NCBI RefSeq assembly: GCF_024295805.1
Contig: NZ_JANCLX010000031.1
Span: 37,918 to 93,367 of the forward strand
DNA length: 55,450 nucleotides
Reading direction: 5' to 3'
Origin: Streptomyces cucumeris
GTDB taxonomy: Bacteria; Actinomycetota; Actinomycetes; Streptomycetales; Streptomycetaceae
In this document: piece after piece, positions 48,067 to 55,450 of the stretch
Position numbering within the stretch: the stretch's first letter is position 1
Layout: each line of letters starts with the position of its first letter
Notes under the pieces: generated by a model
Database searches by the model: none
What the model saw: the letters and a program-made list of their open reading frames with translations, nothing else
What the model was told of the DNA's origin: nothing
Translations under genes and position numbers: made by a program

Positions 48067-48594
48067 ATGAGTCTTCGCCATGCCGTACTGGGACTGCTGG
48101 CCGACCGCCCCGCCAGCGGCTATGACCTGATGAAGCTGTTCGACACCTCCTTGGCCAACGTGTGGGCGGCCACCCAGAGCCAGGTCTACGGCGAGCTCGG
48201 CAAGCTCTCCGACGCGGGCCTGGTGACGGTCACGGCCGAGGGGCCGCGCGGCCGCAAGGAGTACGCCATCACCGAGGCCGGCGAGGCCGAGCTGCGGCAA
48301 TGGCTGACCGGCACCCCGCCCACCCCGGCCCGCCGCAGCGACAGTCTGCTGCGCGTGTTCTTCCTCGGCCGGCTCACCCGGCTGGAGGCCGTCACGTACC
48401 TCGAGAGCGAGGCGTCCCGGGCCGCCGCGCGCCGCAGCGCCCTCCAGGAGCTCGAGGGGGCGGTCGACTGGGACGAGGGCCCGCTGTCGGTCTACGGCCG
48501 GATCGTCCTGGAGTACGGGATGCGGCAGTCCGTCATGCACGAGGAGTGGGCCCGCTGGGCCGCGGAGCAGGTCGGCTCCGCTGACACCCCTTAG
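48067..48594 (+). CDS. PadR-family transcription regulator
   Basis: A 175-residue repressor: winged HTH at 1-85 (MSLRHAVLGLLADRPASGYDLMKLFDTSLANVWAATQSQVYGELGKLSDAGLVTV) and a C-terminal helical dimerisation domain (90-170). ATG 48067 gives the classic PadR N-terminus; a few upstream codons are also open. It probably regulates itself and the divergent membrane protein. The ligand is unknown. Confidence 0.9.
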   Translation: MSLRHAVLGLLADRPASGYDLMKLFDTSLANVWAATQSQVYGELGKLSDAGLVTVTAEGPRGRKEYAITEAGEAELRQWLTGTPPTPARRSDSLLRVFFLGRLTRLEAVTYLESEASRAAARRSALQELEGAVDWDEGPLSVYGRIVLEYGMRQSVMHEEWARWAAEQVGSADTP

Positions 48595-48712
48595 TGCCGC
48601 GTCAGCCCCTCCGTGCCGCGCCACGACACGCCACGGAGCCCGGGTGGGGCGCACGCTGGAGAGGAGGACCGCACCGCCCGAAGAGGAACCGAGAGCAGCG
48701 GGGAGATCCGGG

Positions 48713-49510
48713 ATGACGACCAGGGAGAACCTGCCAGAGGTGGTGTCGCGCGAGGAGTGGCTCACCGCCCGCAAGGAGCTGCTGACCGAGGAGAAGGAGC
48801 TCACCCGGGCTCATGACCGGGTCAACGCGGCCCGGCGCCGCCTGCCCATGGTCCGCGTCGACAAGCCGTACGCCTTCGAGGGGCCGGGCGGCGAGGTGAG
48901 CCTGCTCGACCTGTTCGAGGGGCGGCCCCAGCTCGTCGTCCACCACTTCATGTGGACCTTCGACATCGATGCCGACGGCGTCGAGCACCCCCGCGACAGC
49001 GGCTGCTCCAGCTGCTCGTCAGCGGCCGACGGCATCGGCAACCCGAGGCAGCTCCACGCCCGCAACACCACCCTGGTCGCGGTGACCCGCGCGCCCTACG
49101 GGAAGCTGGCCGCGTACCGCGCACGGATGGGGTGGACGTTCCCCTGGTACTCCTCGTACGGCAGTGACTTCAACTACGACTTCCACGCCACCAACGACGA
49201 ACGGGTCGCCCCGGTGCAGGTCTTCCACCGCGGCGAGGCCGAGCTCGCCGAAGCCGGAACGCCGTGGACGGAGAGCATGCGCGGCGACTGGCCCGGCCTC
49301 AGCGCCTTCCTGCGCGTCGGGGACGAGGTCTTCCACACCTACTCGACCTTCGGCCGGGGCATCGAGGAGTTCCACAACGGCTACCCGTACCTCGACCTCA
49401 CCGCGCTCGGCCGCCAGGAGGCGTGGGAGGAGCCGAAGGGCCGCGCCCACCCCCTCGGCCTCCAGGTCGGCGGCCCCGCGATGCGTCTCCCCGACGAGTA
49501 CGGTCTCTGA
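48713..49510 (+). CDS. DUF899 thioredoxin-like protein
   Basis: A 265-residue soluble protein of the DUF899 family. The opening VVSREEWLTARKELLTEEKELTRAHDRVNAARRRLPMVRVDKPYAFEGPGG is the family hallmark; HFMWTF and CSSCSSAADG (a thioredoxin-like C-x-x-C) follow, then RMGWTFPWYSSYGSDFNYDFH. Function is unproven; a redox role is likely. GGGGAGA precedes the ATG at 48713. Confidence 0.87.
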   Translation: MTTRENLPEVVSREEWLTARKELLTEEKELTRAHDRVNAARRRLPMVRVDKPYAFEGPGGEVSLLDLFEGRPQLVVHHFMWTFDIDADGVEHPRDSGCSSCSSAADGIGNPRQLHARNTTLVAVTRAPYGKLAAYRARMGWTFPWYSSYGSDFNYDFHATNDERVAPVQVFHRGEAELAEAGTPWTESMRGDWPGLSAFLRVGDEVFHTYSTFGRGIEEFHNGYPYLDLTALGRQEAWEEPKGRAHPLGLQVGGPAMRLPDEYGL

Positions 49511-49543
49511 CCCCATTCGCCCCTCTCGCCCGCGCACACCCGT

Positions 49544-49580
49544 GACGTGGATGCGCGCGGGCGCGGCGCGCATCCACGTC
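49544..49580. terminator. Bidirectional terminator between DUF899 and NHL genes
   Basis: A perfect 15-bp stem (GACGTGGATGCGCGC at 49544-49558, complement at 49566-49580) with a 7-nt loop lies between the convergent stops at 49510 and 49594. Confidence 0.85.
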
Positions 49581-49593
49581 GGGGCCGGGCTGG

Positions 49594-50847
49594 TCAGAAG
49601 CGGTGTGCCGGGCGGACGGGGGCGGTGGCCGAGCTGGACTTGTACGGCGACACGGCGGTGAAGGTGGCGCGGTAGCCGTGGTGGCGCAGCTCGTCGTAGC
49701 GGGCGCGGGTGACATTGCGGACGGTGGCGTCACACCGTGCCGTGCCCCGGGTGTCGGTCACCGCCGTGCACAGGCTCCGGTTGCCGGAGGCATCGGTGAA
49801 CCGGATGGACTGGCCGCGCAGCGGGGCGTCCTGCGCCGTCGTCAGGGTGGCGGACAGTCCCCTGACCCTGAGGGAGGGCGGGTTCAGCTGCCGCCGCACC
49901 GTGGCCGGGGAAGCGGTCAGCCGGGTGGAGGTGAGCCGGGTGGGCTTGGGGTGGGCGGGCTTGTGGTGATCCACGACCGGGATGGCCAGTCCGACGGGGG
50001 CGTGCAGCCCATCGATGGGCACGGTGGTCTGGGGGCCGCCGTTCGCGGGGACCTCCACCACCCGGTCGTTGCCGAAGTCGGCGATGAACAGGTTGCCGCG
50101 CGCATCGAGGGCCAGTCCCTGCGGACTGCTCAGCCCGGTCGCCGGGACGGTCCACTGGGAGCCGCCGCGGGCGGGCAGTCTGATCACGCGGTTGTTGCCC
50201 GAGTCGGACACATACAGGTTCCCGGCCCGGTCGAACGCGAGCCCGGTGGGCTGGGAGAGGCCCACGATGGGCAGGGTCCGCTGGGCACCGCCGTCCGCGG
50301 ACACCTCCACCACACGGTCGTTGGCGAAGTCGGCGATGAACAGGTCGCCGTCGGCGGCGAGCGCCAGACCGTCGGGGTGCAGCAGCCCGGTGGTGGGCAC
50401 GGTGGTCTGACCACCGTCCGGGGGCACCCGCACCACCCGGTTGTTGAAGCTGTCCGCGATGAAGAGGTCCCCGCCGGGGTTGAGGTCCAGTCCGAGCGGG
50501 CGGTTGAGACCGTCGGTGGGAACGGTGGTCTGGCCTCCGCCGCCGGCCGGGACCTCCACCACGCGGTTGTTGCCGGTGTCGGAGATGAAGAGGTTGTCGT
50601 CGGTGTCGAGCGCGAGACCGGTGGGGCGGGTCAGACCGGTCGTGGGAACGGTGGTCTGGCCGCTGCCGTCGGTGGCGACCCTCAGCACCGTGTTGTCGGT
50701 GTACTCGGAGACGTACAGGGGGACGGCGCGCCGTGCGGGGTCGGGCGGCGCGGCCGAGGCCGTGGTCGCCGGTGCGACGCCCGCCGTACACAGCGTCAGG
50801 ATGCCCGACAGCGCGGTCAGTCGGTGTCTTGTGGAGAAGCGGCTCAT
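49594..50847 (-). CDS. Secreted NHL-repeat beta-propeller protein
   Basis: A 417-residue exported protein. A Sec-type signal peptide ends near ASA-AP (about residue 33). Six NHL repeats of ~41-43 residues (residues ~44-300) share the core GLxxPxGLAxDxxGNLFIxDxxNNRVVEVPAxGGxQTTVP, which would close a six-bladed propeller. A Thr/Arg-rich linker and an Ig-like C-terminal domain (about 315-410) follow. NHL propellers bind proteins or sugars, or act as lyases; the role here is unknown. The repeats are very alike at DNA level, suggesting recent internal duplication. The 168 nt upstream hold no recognised site. Confidence 0.85.
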   Translation of the reverse strand: MSRFSTRHRLTALSGILTLCTAGVAPATTASAAPPDPARRAVPLYVSEYTDNTVLRVATDGSGQTTVPTTGLTRPTGLALDTDDNLFISDTGNNRVVEVPAGGGGQTTVPTDGLNRPLGLDLNPGGDLFIADSFNNRVVRVPPDGGQTTVPTTGLLHPDGLALAADGDLFIADFANDRVVEVSADGGAQRTLPIVGLSQPTGLAFDRAGNLYVSDSGNNRVIRLPARGGSQWTVPATGLSSPQGLALDARGNLFIADFGNDRVVEVPANGGPQTTVPIDGLHAPVGLAIPVVDHHKPAHPKPTRLTSTRLTASPATVRRQLNPPSLRVRGLSATLTTAQDAPLRGQSIRFTDASGNRSLCTAVTDTRGTARCDATVRNVTRARYDELRHHGYRATFTAVSPYKSSSATAPVRPAHRF

Positions 50848-51015
50848 GACACACCCATCTGTTCTGGACGGACGCTCGACCCTAGGAACCCCTCGCCCGC
50901 ACCCGTCCGCACCACGCCACCGCGTCTCCCGGCTTCCACCCCAACGGCAGCAGGCGCGGGGGGCGCCGCCGCGCTCCCCGCGCCTATCTCCGCCCCGGTG
51001 TCAGGGCCGGGCGGT

Positions 51016-51915
51016 TCAGCCCCCTCCGGAGATGGTCACGATGGCGGCACGAAGCTGTTCGATGACCGCGGCGTTGGGGCAGACGTGGCCGTAGCCCTCG
51101 ACGAACAGCCCGGTGGCTCCGGGCACGGTCGCGGCCAGGGCCCGTCCGTGTTCCACGGGGATGATCGGGTCATCGGTGCCGTGGATGACCAGGGTGGGCA
51201 CGTCCAGCGCACGCAGCCGGGGCGCGAGGTCACCGACGGCCGCGGTGGCGTGGATGGCGTGCTGACTGGCGTCCGGGTGCCAGGGGTTCGTCGCGCGGTC
51301 GTACTCGTGGGTGAGGACGGCCCGGCACTCCTCCAGGTCGAATTCGGTGCTTCCGGCCAGCGGTGCGTAGGCGCTGAAGCGGGCCTCGATGAGCTCCTCC
51401 CGGGTGGCGGGCGGGCTCGCCGTCAGCTCCGCCCCCACCTGGGCCATATGCGCCAGGTAGTCGGCGTGCGGGGGCGGGGAGAAGAACGACGCCTCACCGC
51501 TGAGGGCGGGCACGATGCCCGCCAGGCGCGAACTGGTCGCCACCAGCGTCAGCGAGCGCACCCGGTCCGGGTGGTCGAGCGCGAGGAGCTGGGCGATGAA
51601 ACCGCCCATGGACCCACCGACGATATGCGCGGCGTCGACGCCGTAGCCGTCCAGGACCGCCAGGGCGTCGCGGGCCAGGTCATGGCAGTCGTAGGGGTTC
51701 TTGTCGTAGTCGATCAGGGTGGACTTGCCGGTGTTGCGGTGGTCGTAGCGGATGACGTGCCGCCCGCTCGCCGCCAGGCCGTGGCACAGGCTGTCGGGCC
51801 ACCCCACGGCCTGGGCGTCGGCCCCCACGATCAGCAGGACGGTGGGGTCGGCGGGATCCCCGAAGTCCTCGGTCCACAGCTGGAGTTCACCGGCTTTGAC
51901 GGTCTTCTCAGGCAT
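51016..51915 (-). CDS. Alpha/beta-hydrolase, RdmC-like
   Basis: A 299-residue serine hydrolase. The nucleophile elbow is GGSMGG (S102), the acid is probably in HGTDDPIIP, and the histidine in GYGHVCPN. RYDHRNTGKST near residue 60 is typical of the RdmC/EstB-like esterase group. It overlaps the acyl-CoA synthetase by 8 nt, so the two act together, perhaps hydrolysing an ester whose acid is then activated. The substrate is unknown. Confidence 0.85.
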   Translation of the reverse strand: MPEKTVKAGELQLWTEDFGDPADPTVLLIVGADAQAVGWPDSLCHGLAASGRHVIRYDHRNTGKSTLIDYDKNPYDCHDLARDALAVLDGYGVDAAHIVGGSMGGFIAQLLALDHPDRVRSLTLVATSSRLAGIVPALSGEASFFSPPPHADYLAHMAQVGAELTASPPATREELIEARFSAYAPLAGSTEFDLEECRAVLTHEYDRATNPWHPDASQHAIHATAAVGDLAPRLRALDVPTLVIHGTDDPIIPVEHGRALAATVPGATGLFVEGYGHVCPNAAVIEQLRAAIVTISGGG

Positions 51916-53413
51916 GCGGCGGTCCCTTCCTGTCCCCTGGGGAGACCCGTTCCGTCCCTCGCAGGGCCTCGATGGCGGCGTCGCGGATGGCTCCGCGACG
52001 GGTCTTGCCCGCGTCGTCGCGCAATGGCTCGTCGGTGAATTCGATGGAGCGGGGGATCTTGTGCCGGTCCAGCCGGTCGGCCAGGTGGTCTAGGAGCTCC
52101 TCGACGGTGGTTCCCGGGGCCGCCTGGACGACGGCGTGGACCCGCTGGCCGAGGTCGTCGTCCGGAAGTCCGACGACCGCGCTGGTCTGCACCGCGGGGT
52201 GCTCGCTGAGGGCCGCTTCGACCTGTGCCGGGTAGATGTTGGCGCCGCCGGAGACGATGAGGTCGGTGCGGCGGTCGCTGAGGTAGAGGTAGCCGTCCTC
52301 GTCCATCCAGCCCAGGTCGCCCAGGGACTCCCAGTCCCCGTGGGTACGGGCCTTCGCCCCGATGTACCGGTAGCCGGGGTCGCCCTCGGGCGGCCGCATG
52401 AAGATCTCGCCGATCACACCCGGCGGGGCCGGTGTGCCGTCGGGGTCGAGCACGGTCATCTCGCCGCTCATCACCCGGCCCACCGAGCCCCGGTGTGCGA
52501 GCCACTCGGTGCCGTTGAGTGCGGCGATCGCCTGGGCCTCCGTACCGGAGTACATCTCCCACAGCCGCTCGGGGCCGATCAGCTCGATCCACGCCTCCTT
52601 CACCCACGGCGGGCAGGCCGCCGCGGAGTGCAGCATCACCCTCAGGGAGGAGCCGTCGAAGCGTCCCGGCTGCTCCTGCTCCGCGCGCCAGATGCGCTGC
52701 ATCATGGTCGGCACCACCACCATCCACGACACGGCATGGGTGCGGATGGCGTCCATGGCCTCGATGGCGTCGAAGCGGGGCAGCACCACCAGATGGTGGC
52801 CCATGAACAGGCCCAGGCTGGAGAAGGTGAAAGGCGCGTTGTGGTAGAGCGGGCCCGGGACCAGCTGGCAGTCGTCGGGCTCCATCAGCATCGCGCGGGC
52901 CTGGGCGAGGTCGATGTCACCGTCGTGGCCATCGACGATGATCTTGGGGCGTCCGGTGCTGCCGCCCGAGGTCGGAGCCTTCCAGGAGGGGGAGATCCGT
53001 TCGGGCAGCGGGCCGTCGTCCAGTCCCGGGGGCGGCAGGAAACCGGCGGGGACATGAGCGACGCCGGGGTGGTCGGCGGGGTCCAGATCCCCGACCACCA
53101 GCGTAGAGCCCGCCAGCTCCACGATCTCCCGCCGCTCACGGGCCGGCAGCCGCCAGGAGACCGGTTGCGGCACGGCACCGAGTTTCCACACGGCGACGGT
53201 GGCGAGGAAGAACTCGATGGAGTTCGGCAGCGCGATGGTGACGAAGTCACCCTGCTCCACTCCGAGTTCCGCGTAGGCGCGGGCGAGCCGGTTGCTGCCG
53301 CGGTCGAGCTCCTCCCGGGTCAGGGTCCGCGCGCCACAGGTGACGGCGGGGCGCTGTGGATCCCGCTCGGCCAGTTCCCTGATGATGCGGCCGATCGGTT
53401 GCGTCGTGGACAT
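51908..53413 (-). CDS. Acyl-CoA synthetase / AMP-dependent carboxylate ligase
   Basis: A 501-residue ANL-superfamily ligase. Motifs are TSGGSTGRPKIIV (phosphate loop), MYSGTEAQ, LGDLGWMDEDGYLYLSDRRTD and GGANIYPAQVE; the C-terminal catalytic lysine is in DDAGKTRRGA. It most resembles the bile-acid/fatty-acid-type CoA ligases of actinomycetes (YHNAPF, FDAIEAMDAI). No carrier domain follows, so CoA is the expected acceptor. It is first in a two-gene operon and divergent from the MFS gene 663 nt away. Confidence 0.85.
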   Translation of the reverse strand: MSTTQPIGRIIRELAERDPQRPAVTCGARTLTREELDRGSNRLARAYAELGVEQGDFVTIALPNSIEFFLATVAVWKLGAVPQPVSWRLPARERREIVELAGSTLVVGDLDPADHPGVAHVPAGFLPPPGLDDGPLPERISPSWKAPTSGGSTGRPKIIVDGHDGDIDLAQARAMLMEPDDCQLVPGPLYHNAPFTFSSLGLFMGHHLVVLPRFDAIEAMDAIRTHAVSWMVVVPTMMQRIWRAEQEQPGRFDGSSLRVMLHSAAACPPWVKEAWIELIGPERLWEMYSGTEAQAIAALNGTEWLAHRGSVGRVMSGEMTVLDPDGTPAPPGVIGEIFMRPPEGDPGYRYIGAKARTHGDWESLGDLGWMDEDGYLYLSDRRTDLIVSGGANIYPAQVEAALSEHPAVQTSAVVGLPDDDLGQRVHAVVQAAPGTTVEELLDHLADRLDRHKIPRSIEFTDEPLRDDAGKTRRGAIRDAAIEALRGTERVSPGDRKGPPHA

Positions 53414-53956
53414 CGGTCATCCTTCTCGCGGCTCTGGACCGGACGGCGGCCGGGACGTCTCCTCCGGTGCGGGCCCCGCACCGGTGCGGCGCGGGCGGAA
53501 TGAAGAGTGGCGCATCTGTTCCTCGGGCCGACCGCGCCACCGTCACCCGGGCGGCACCGCCGGTCCGACGCCATCAAAGGCCGGGGCCGGACACGGCCGC
53601 ATCCGTAGAACCACTGGGTCGGCCGGGTGCCGGGCCGGAAACACCGGCCGCGCGGACCGGTGGCGGCCCGGTCCTGACACCACCACACCCGGTCCACGCA
53701 ATGTGACCGCCGCCACTATTTCCGCAACCTGGACACATACGCTCGTGGCCGGTAACACTTTGCGCAGCGGGAGCCTGTCGATCAGGCCGTCACCCACCGC
53801 AGGGACGCCCACGGCGTATCCGTCCACGCGCACCCACCCCTTCCCGGGCCACGGGACGCGTCGTGTCCCACCGATCGACACCTCTTCACTCCTCGCTCTC
53901 AACTCCTCGCCTCCGCGACCGCTGTGGAATCGCCTTCCCTGGTGCCCTTCCCACCG

Positions 53957-53997
53957 GGCCGGTGTGCGTCCGCCAGGACGGGCGGCACACACCGGCC
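53957..53997 (+). promoter_or_regulatory. Hairpin in the long leader of the MFS gene
   Basis: GGCCGGTGTG (53957-53966) pairs with CACACCGGCC (53988-53997), with an inner CCGCC/GGCGG helix, 79 nt before the MFS start. The 53414-54076 gap otherwise shows no gene. A TGTGACCGCC stretch near 53702 and AT-richer DNA at 53700-53760 are the likeliest promoter area. Confidence 0.45.
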
Positions 53998-54076
53998 ACC
54001 CGGCGCGCGGCTGTGATGAGGGCTGCGCACACCGCCCGGCGGCGCGGCCACTCCTAGACCCACAGGGAGTCGTTCC

Positions 54077-55330
54077 ATGAACGTCACGGTCGCCCCGGCG
54101 GACACGGGGAAACCACCGAAGATCCGTTACGGCGGAGTGATGACGTCCGTCGTCAGTGTCACCCTCATGTACAACGTCTGTCTGGGGGGCGCGCTGGGGA
54201 TCCTGATACCGAAACAGATCGCCGAGATCACCCCCGACGGCAAGGTCGGCGCGCTGGCCATGGTGACCGCGGTCGGTGCGGCCGTCACCGTCTTCGCCAA
54301 CCCCATCGCCGGTGCGCTGTCGGACCGTACCCGCAGCCGCTGGGGGCGGCGTACGCCCTGGGTGATCGCCGGTGGGCTGGGCAGCGCGGTGTCCCTGCTG
54401 GCGCTCGGCACCCTGGGCGCGCTGGTGTGGATCGCGTTGTTCTGGGCGCTGACGAAGATGTTCCTCAATGTGCTGATCGCACCGGTCAACGCGCTGGTGC
54501 CGGACCGGACACCCCCGGAGAAGCGCGGCTTCGTCTCCGCCCTGATGGGGCTGGCCGGGTTCGCGGGTGCGGTCGGGGGCACGCTGGTGGCCGCGGCGTT
54601 CGTCTCCCGGATCCCGGCCGGCTACACGGTGATCGCGGTGGGTCTGGTGGCCGCGGCCGTGTCGTTCGCGCTGCTGTCCGGTGACCGCTCCAGCGCGGGT
54701 GAACCGCGGTCCCCGTTCCACCTGGGGCGCTTCCTCCGCGGCTTCTGGGTGAGCCCCCGCCGGTACCCCGACTTCGCCTGGGCGTTCGTCGCCCGCACGG
54801 CGATGGTCCTCGGATTCAACGCGATCCTCACCTACCAGCTCTACATCCTCCAGGACTATGTGGGCATGTCCCTGGACGAGGCCGCGGAGCTCAGCCCCGC
54901 CCTGAACCTGGTACTGGTGGTGGGCGTCATCATCGGCACGATCCCCTCCGGCGCGCTGTCCGACCGGCTGGGCCGCCGCAAGGTGTTCGTGCTGATCTCC
55001 TCGCTCACCATCGCGACCGCCGGTCTGGCGCCCCTGTTCTGGCCCACCGTCACCGCGATGTACGTGTTCTACGCCATCGCCGGTCTGGGCTTCGGCTGCT
55101 ACGCGGCGGTGGACCAGGCCCTGATGACCCTGGTCCTGCCCAACGCCGAGGACAACGGCAAGGACATGGGTCTCCTCAGCATCGCGAACAACGGCGCCCA
55201 GGCGGTGGCCCCCGTCGTCGCCGCGGGGCTGATCAGCGCACTGGGCGGCTACCGGTCACTCTTCGGTGCCGGTGTCGTGCTCGCGATCATCGGCGCGGCG
55301 GCCGTCCTGCCGATCAAGAGCGTGCGCTGA
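54077..55330 (+). CDS. MFS transporter
   Basis: A 417-residue major facilitator with about 12 helices. GALSDRTRSRWGRRTPWVIAGG is the loop 2-3 signature and resembles the GPH/sugar-cation symporter-like branch; GALSDRLGRRKVF is its repeat in the second half. Divergent from the hydrolase/CoA-ligase operon, it may import their substrate. GGGAG lies about 8 nt before the ATG. The chain is complete. Confidence 0.87.
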   Translation: MNVTVAPADTGKPPKIRYGGVMTSVVSVTLMYNVCLGGALGILIPKQIAEITPDGKVGALAMVTAVGAAVTVFANPIAGALSDRTRSRWGRRTPWVIAGGLGSAVSLLALGTLGALVWIALFWALTKMFLNVLIAPVNALVPDRTPPEKRGFVSALMGLAGFAGAVGGTLVAAAFVSRIPAGYTVIAVGLVAAAVSFALLSGDRSSAGEPRSPFHLGRFLRGFWVSPRRYPDFAWAFVARTAMVLGFNAILTYQLYILQDYVGMSLDEAAELSPALNLVLVVGVIIGTIPSGALSDRLGRRKVFVLISSLTIATAGLAPLFWPTVTAMYVFYAIAGLGFGCYAAVDQALMTLVLPNAEDNGKDMGLLSIANNGAQAVAPVVAAGLISALGGYRSLFGAGVVLAIIGAAAVLPIKSVR

Positions 55331-55357
55331 GCCGGCGCCCGCCGAGTCGGCCTCGCC

Positions 55358-55450
55358 GGGGGGGGGGGGGGCCCCCCCCCCCCCCCCCCCCCCACCCCCC
55401 GGCCCCCCCCCCCCCCCGGCCCCCCCCCCCCCCGCCCCCCCCCGCCCCCC
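55358..55450. other. G/C homopolymer at the window end, probable artefact
   Basis: After the MFS stop the sequence turns into runs of G and then almost pure C with a few interruptions. Real streptomycete DNA rarely looks like this; it is more probably low-quality sequence at a contig end. Confidence 0.8.

Noticed and set aside
1..55450. tRNA, rRNA, CRISPR arrays, transposases and prophage genes
   Set aside because: I looked for cloverleaf-like tRNA ends, regularly spaced repeats and transposase motifs and found none.

Overview
The window reads as chromosomal DNA of a Streptomyces or close relative. The GC content is very high, GTG starts are frequent, and several genes belong to families typical of streptomycetes (DUF5133- and DUF6480-like proteins, a zinc-free L32 paralogue). 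I saw no rRNA, tRNA, CRISPR array, transposase or phage gene. The last ~93 bases are G/C homopolymer and look like an assembly artefact.

1-21034 is a catechol-peptide siderophore locus. A leftward operon (4786 to 119) makes and activates 2,3-dihydroxybenzoate (DHB): DHB dehydrogenase, isochorismate synthase, DHB-AMP ligase, isochorismatase and a free-standing aryl carrier protein. A second leftward operon (17545 to 8572) holds a two-module NRPS (C-A-T-C-A-T-TE), an MbtH protein and an MFS exporter. The NRPS specificity residues read as threonine in module 2 and an acidic pocket fitting a basic residue, probably arginine, in module 1. This is consistent with a DHB-Arg-Thr siderophore of the griseobactin type. 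Uptake and iron release are encoded by a double-length FecCD permease, a Fes/IroD-type esterase, a lipoprotein receptor, an ATPase and an M20 amidohydrolase. Four IdeR/DmdR-type iron boxes lie in its three divergent intergenic regions.

21035-34898 is a mosaic of small units: a PPOX-fold protein behind a MerR-like operator, a lower-GC XRE regulator facing two small ORFs, a metallophosphoesterase, a CGNR zinc-finger regulator, a DUF3841-like protein, a VanX-type dipeptidase, an orphan ABC exporter behind a perfect palindrome, several small stress-type proteins, a MOSC protein, a FUSC-type membrane protein, and a DJ-1/PfpI protein divergent from a LysR regulator.

34944-38915 is a second complete iron-siderophore ABC importer (ATPase, receptor, double-length permease) with its own iron box. 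Beside it lies a zinc-free L32 gene with a candidate Zur site, so iron and zinc responses share one intergenic region. Then come an ABM-like protein, a Tat-exported PhoX-type phosphatase and an S1-domain protein.

41635-47167 is a leftward organosulfur scavenging operon: SsuA/B/C-like transporter, flavin-dependent monooxygenase and TauD/AtsK-like dioxygenase. About 260 nt upstream lies a 27-residue leader ORF ending RLHVDLRRQASAICAAGR, which matches the actinobacterial attenuator peptides found before sulfur genes. The operon ends in a perfect 20-bp hairpin.

47327-55330 holds a membrane protein divergent from a PadR regulator, a DUF899 protein, a secreted NHL-repeat protein, and a small catabolic-looking group (alpha/beta hydrolase and acyl-CoA synthetase, divergent from an MFS transporter).
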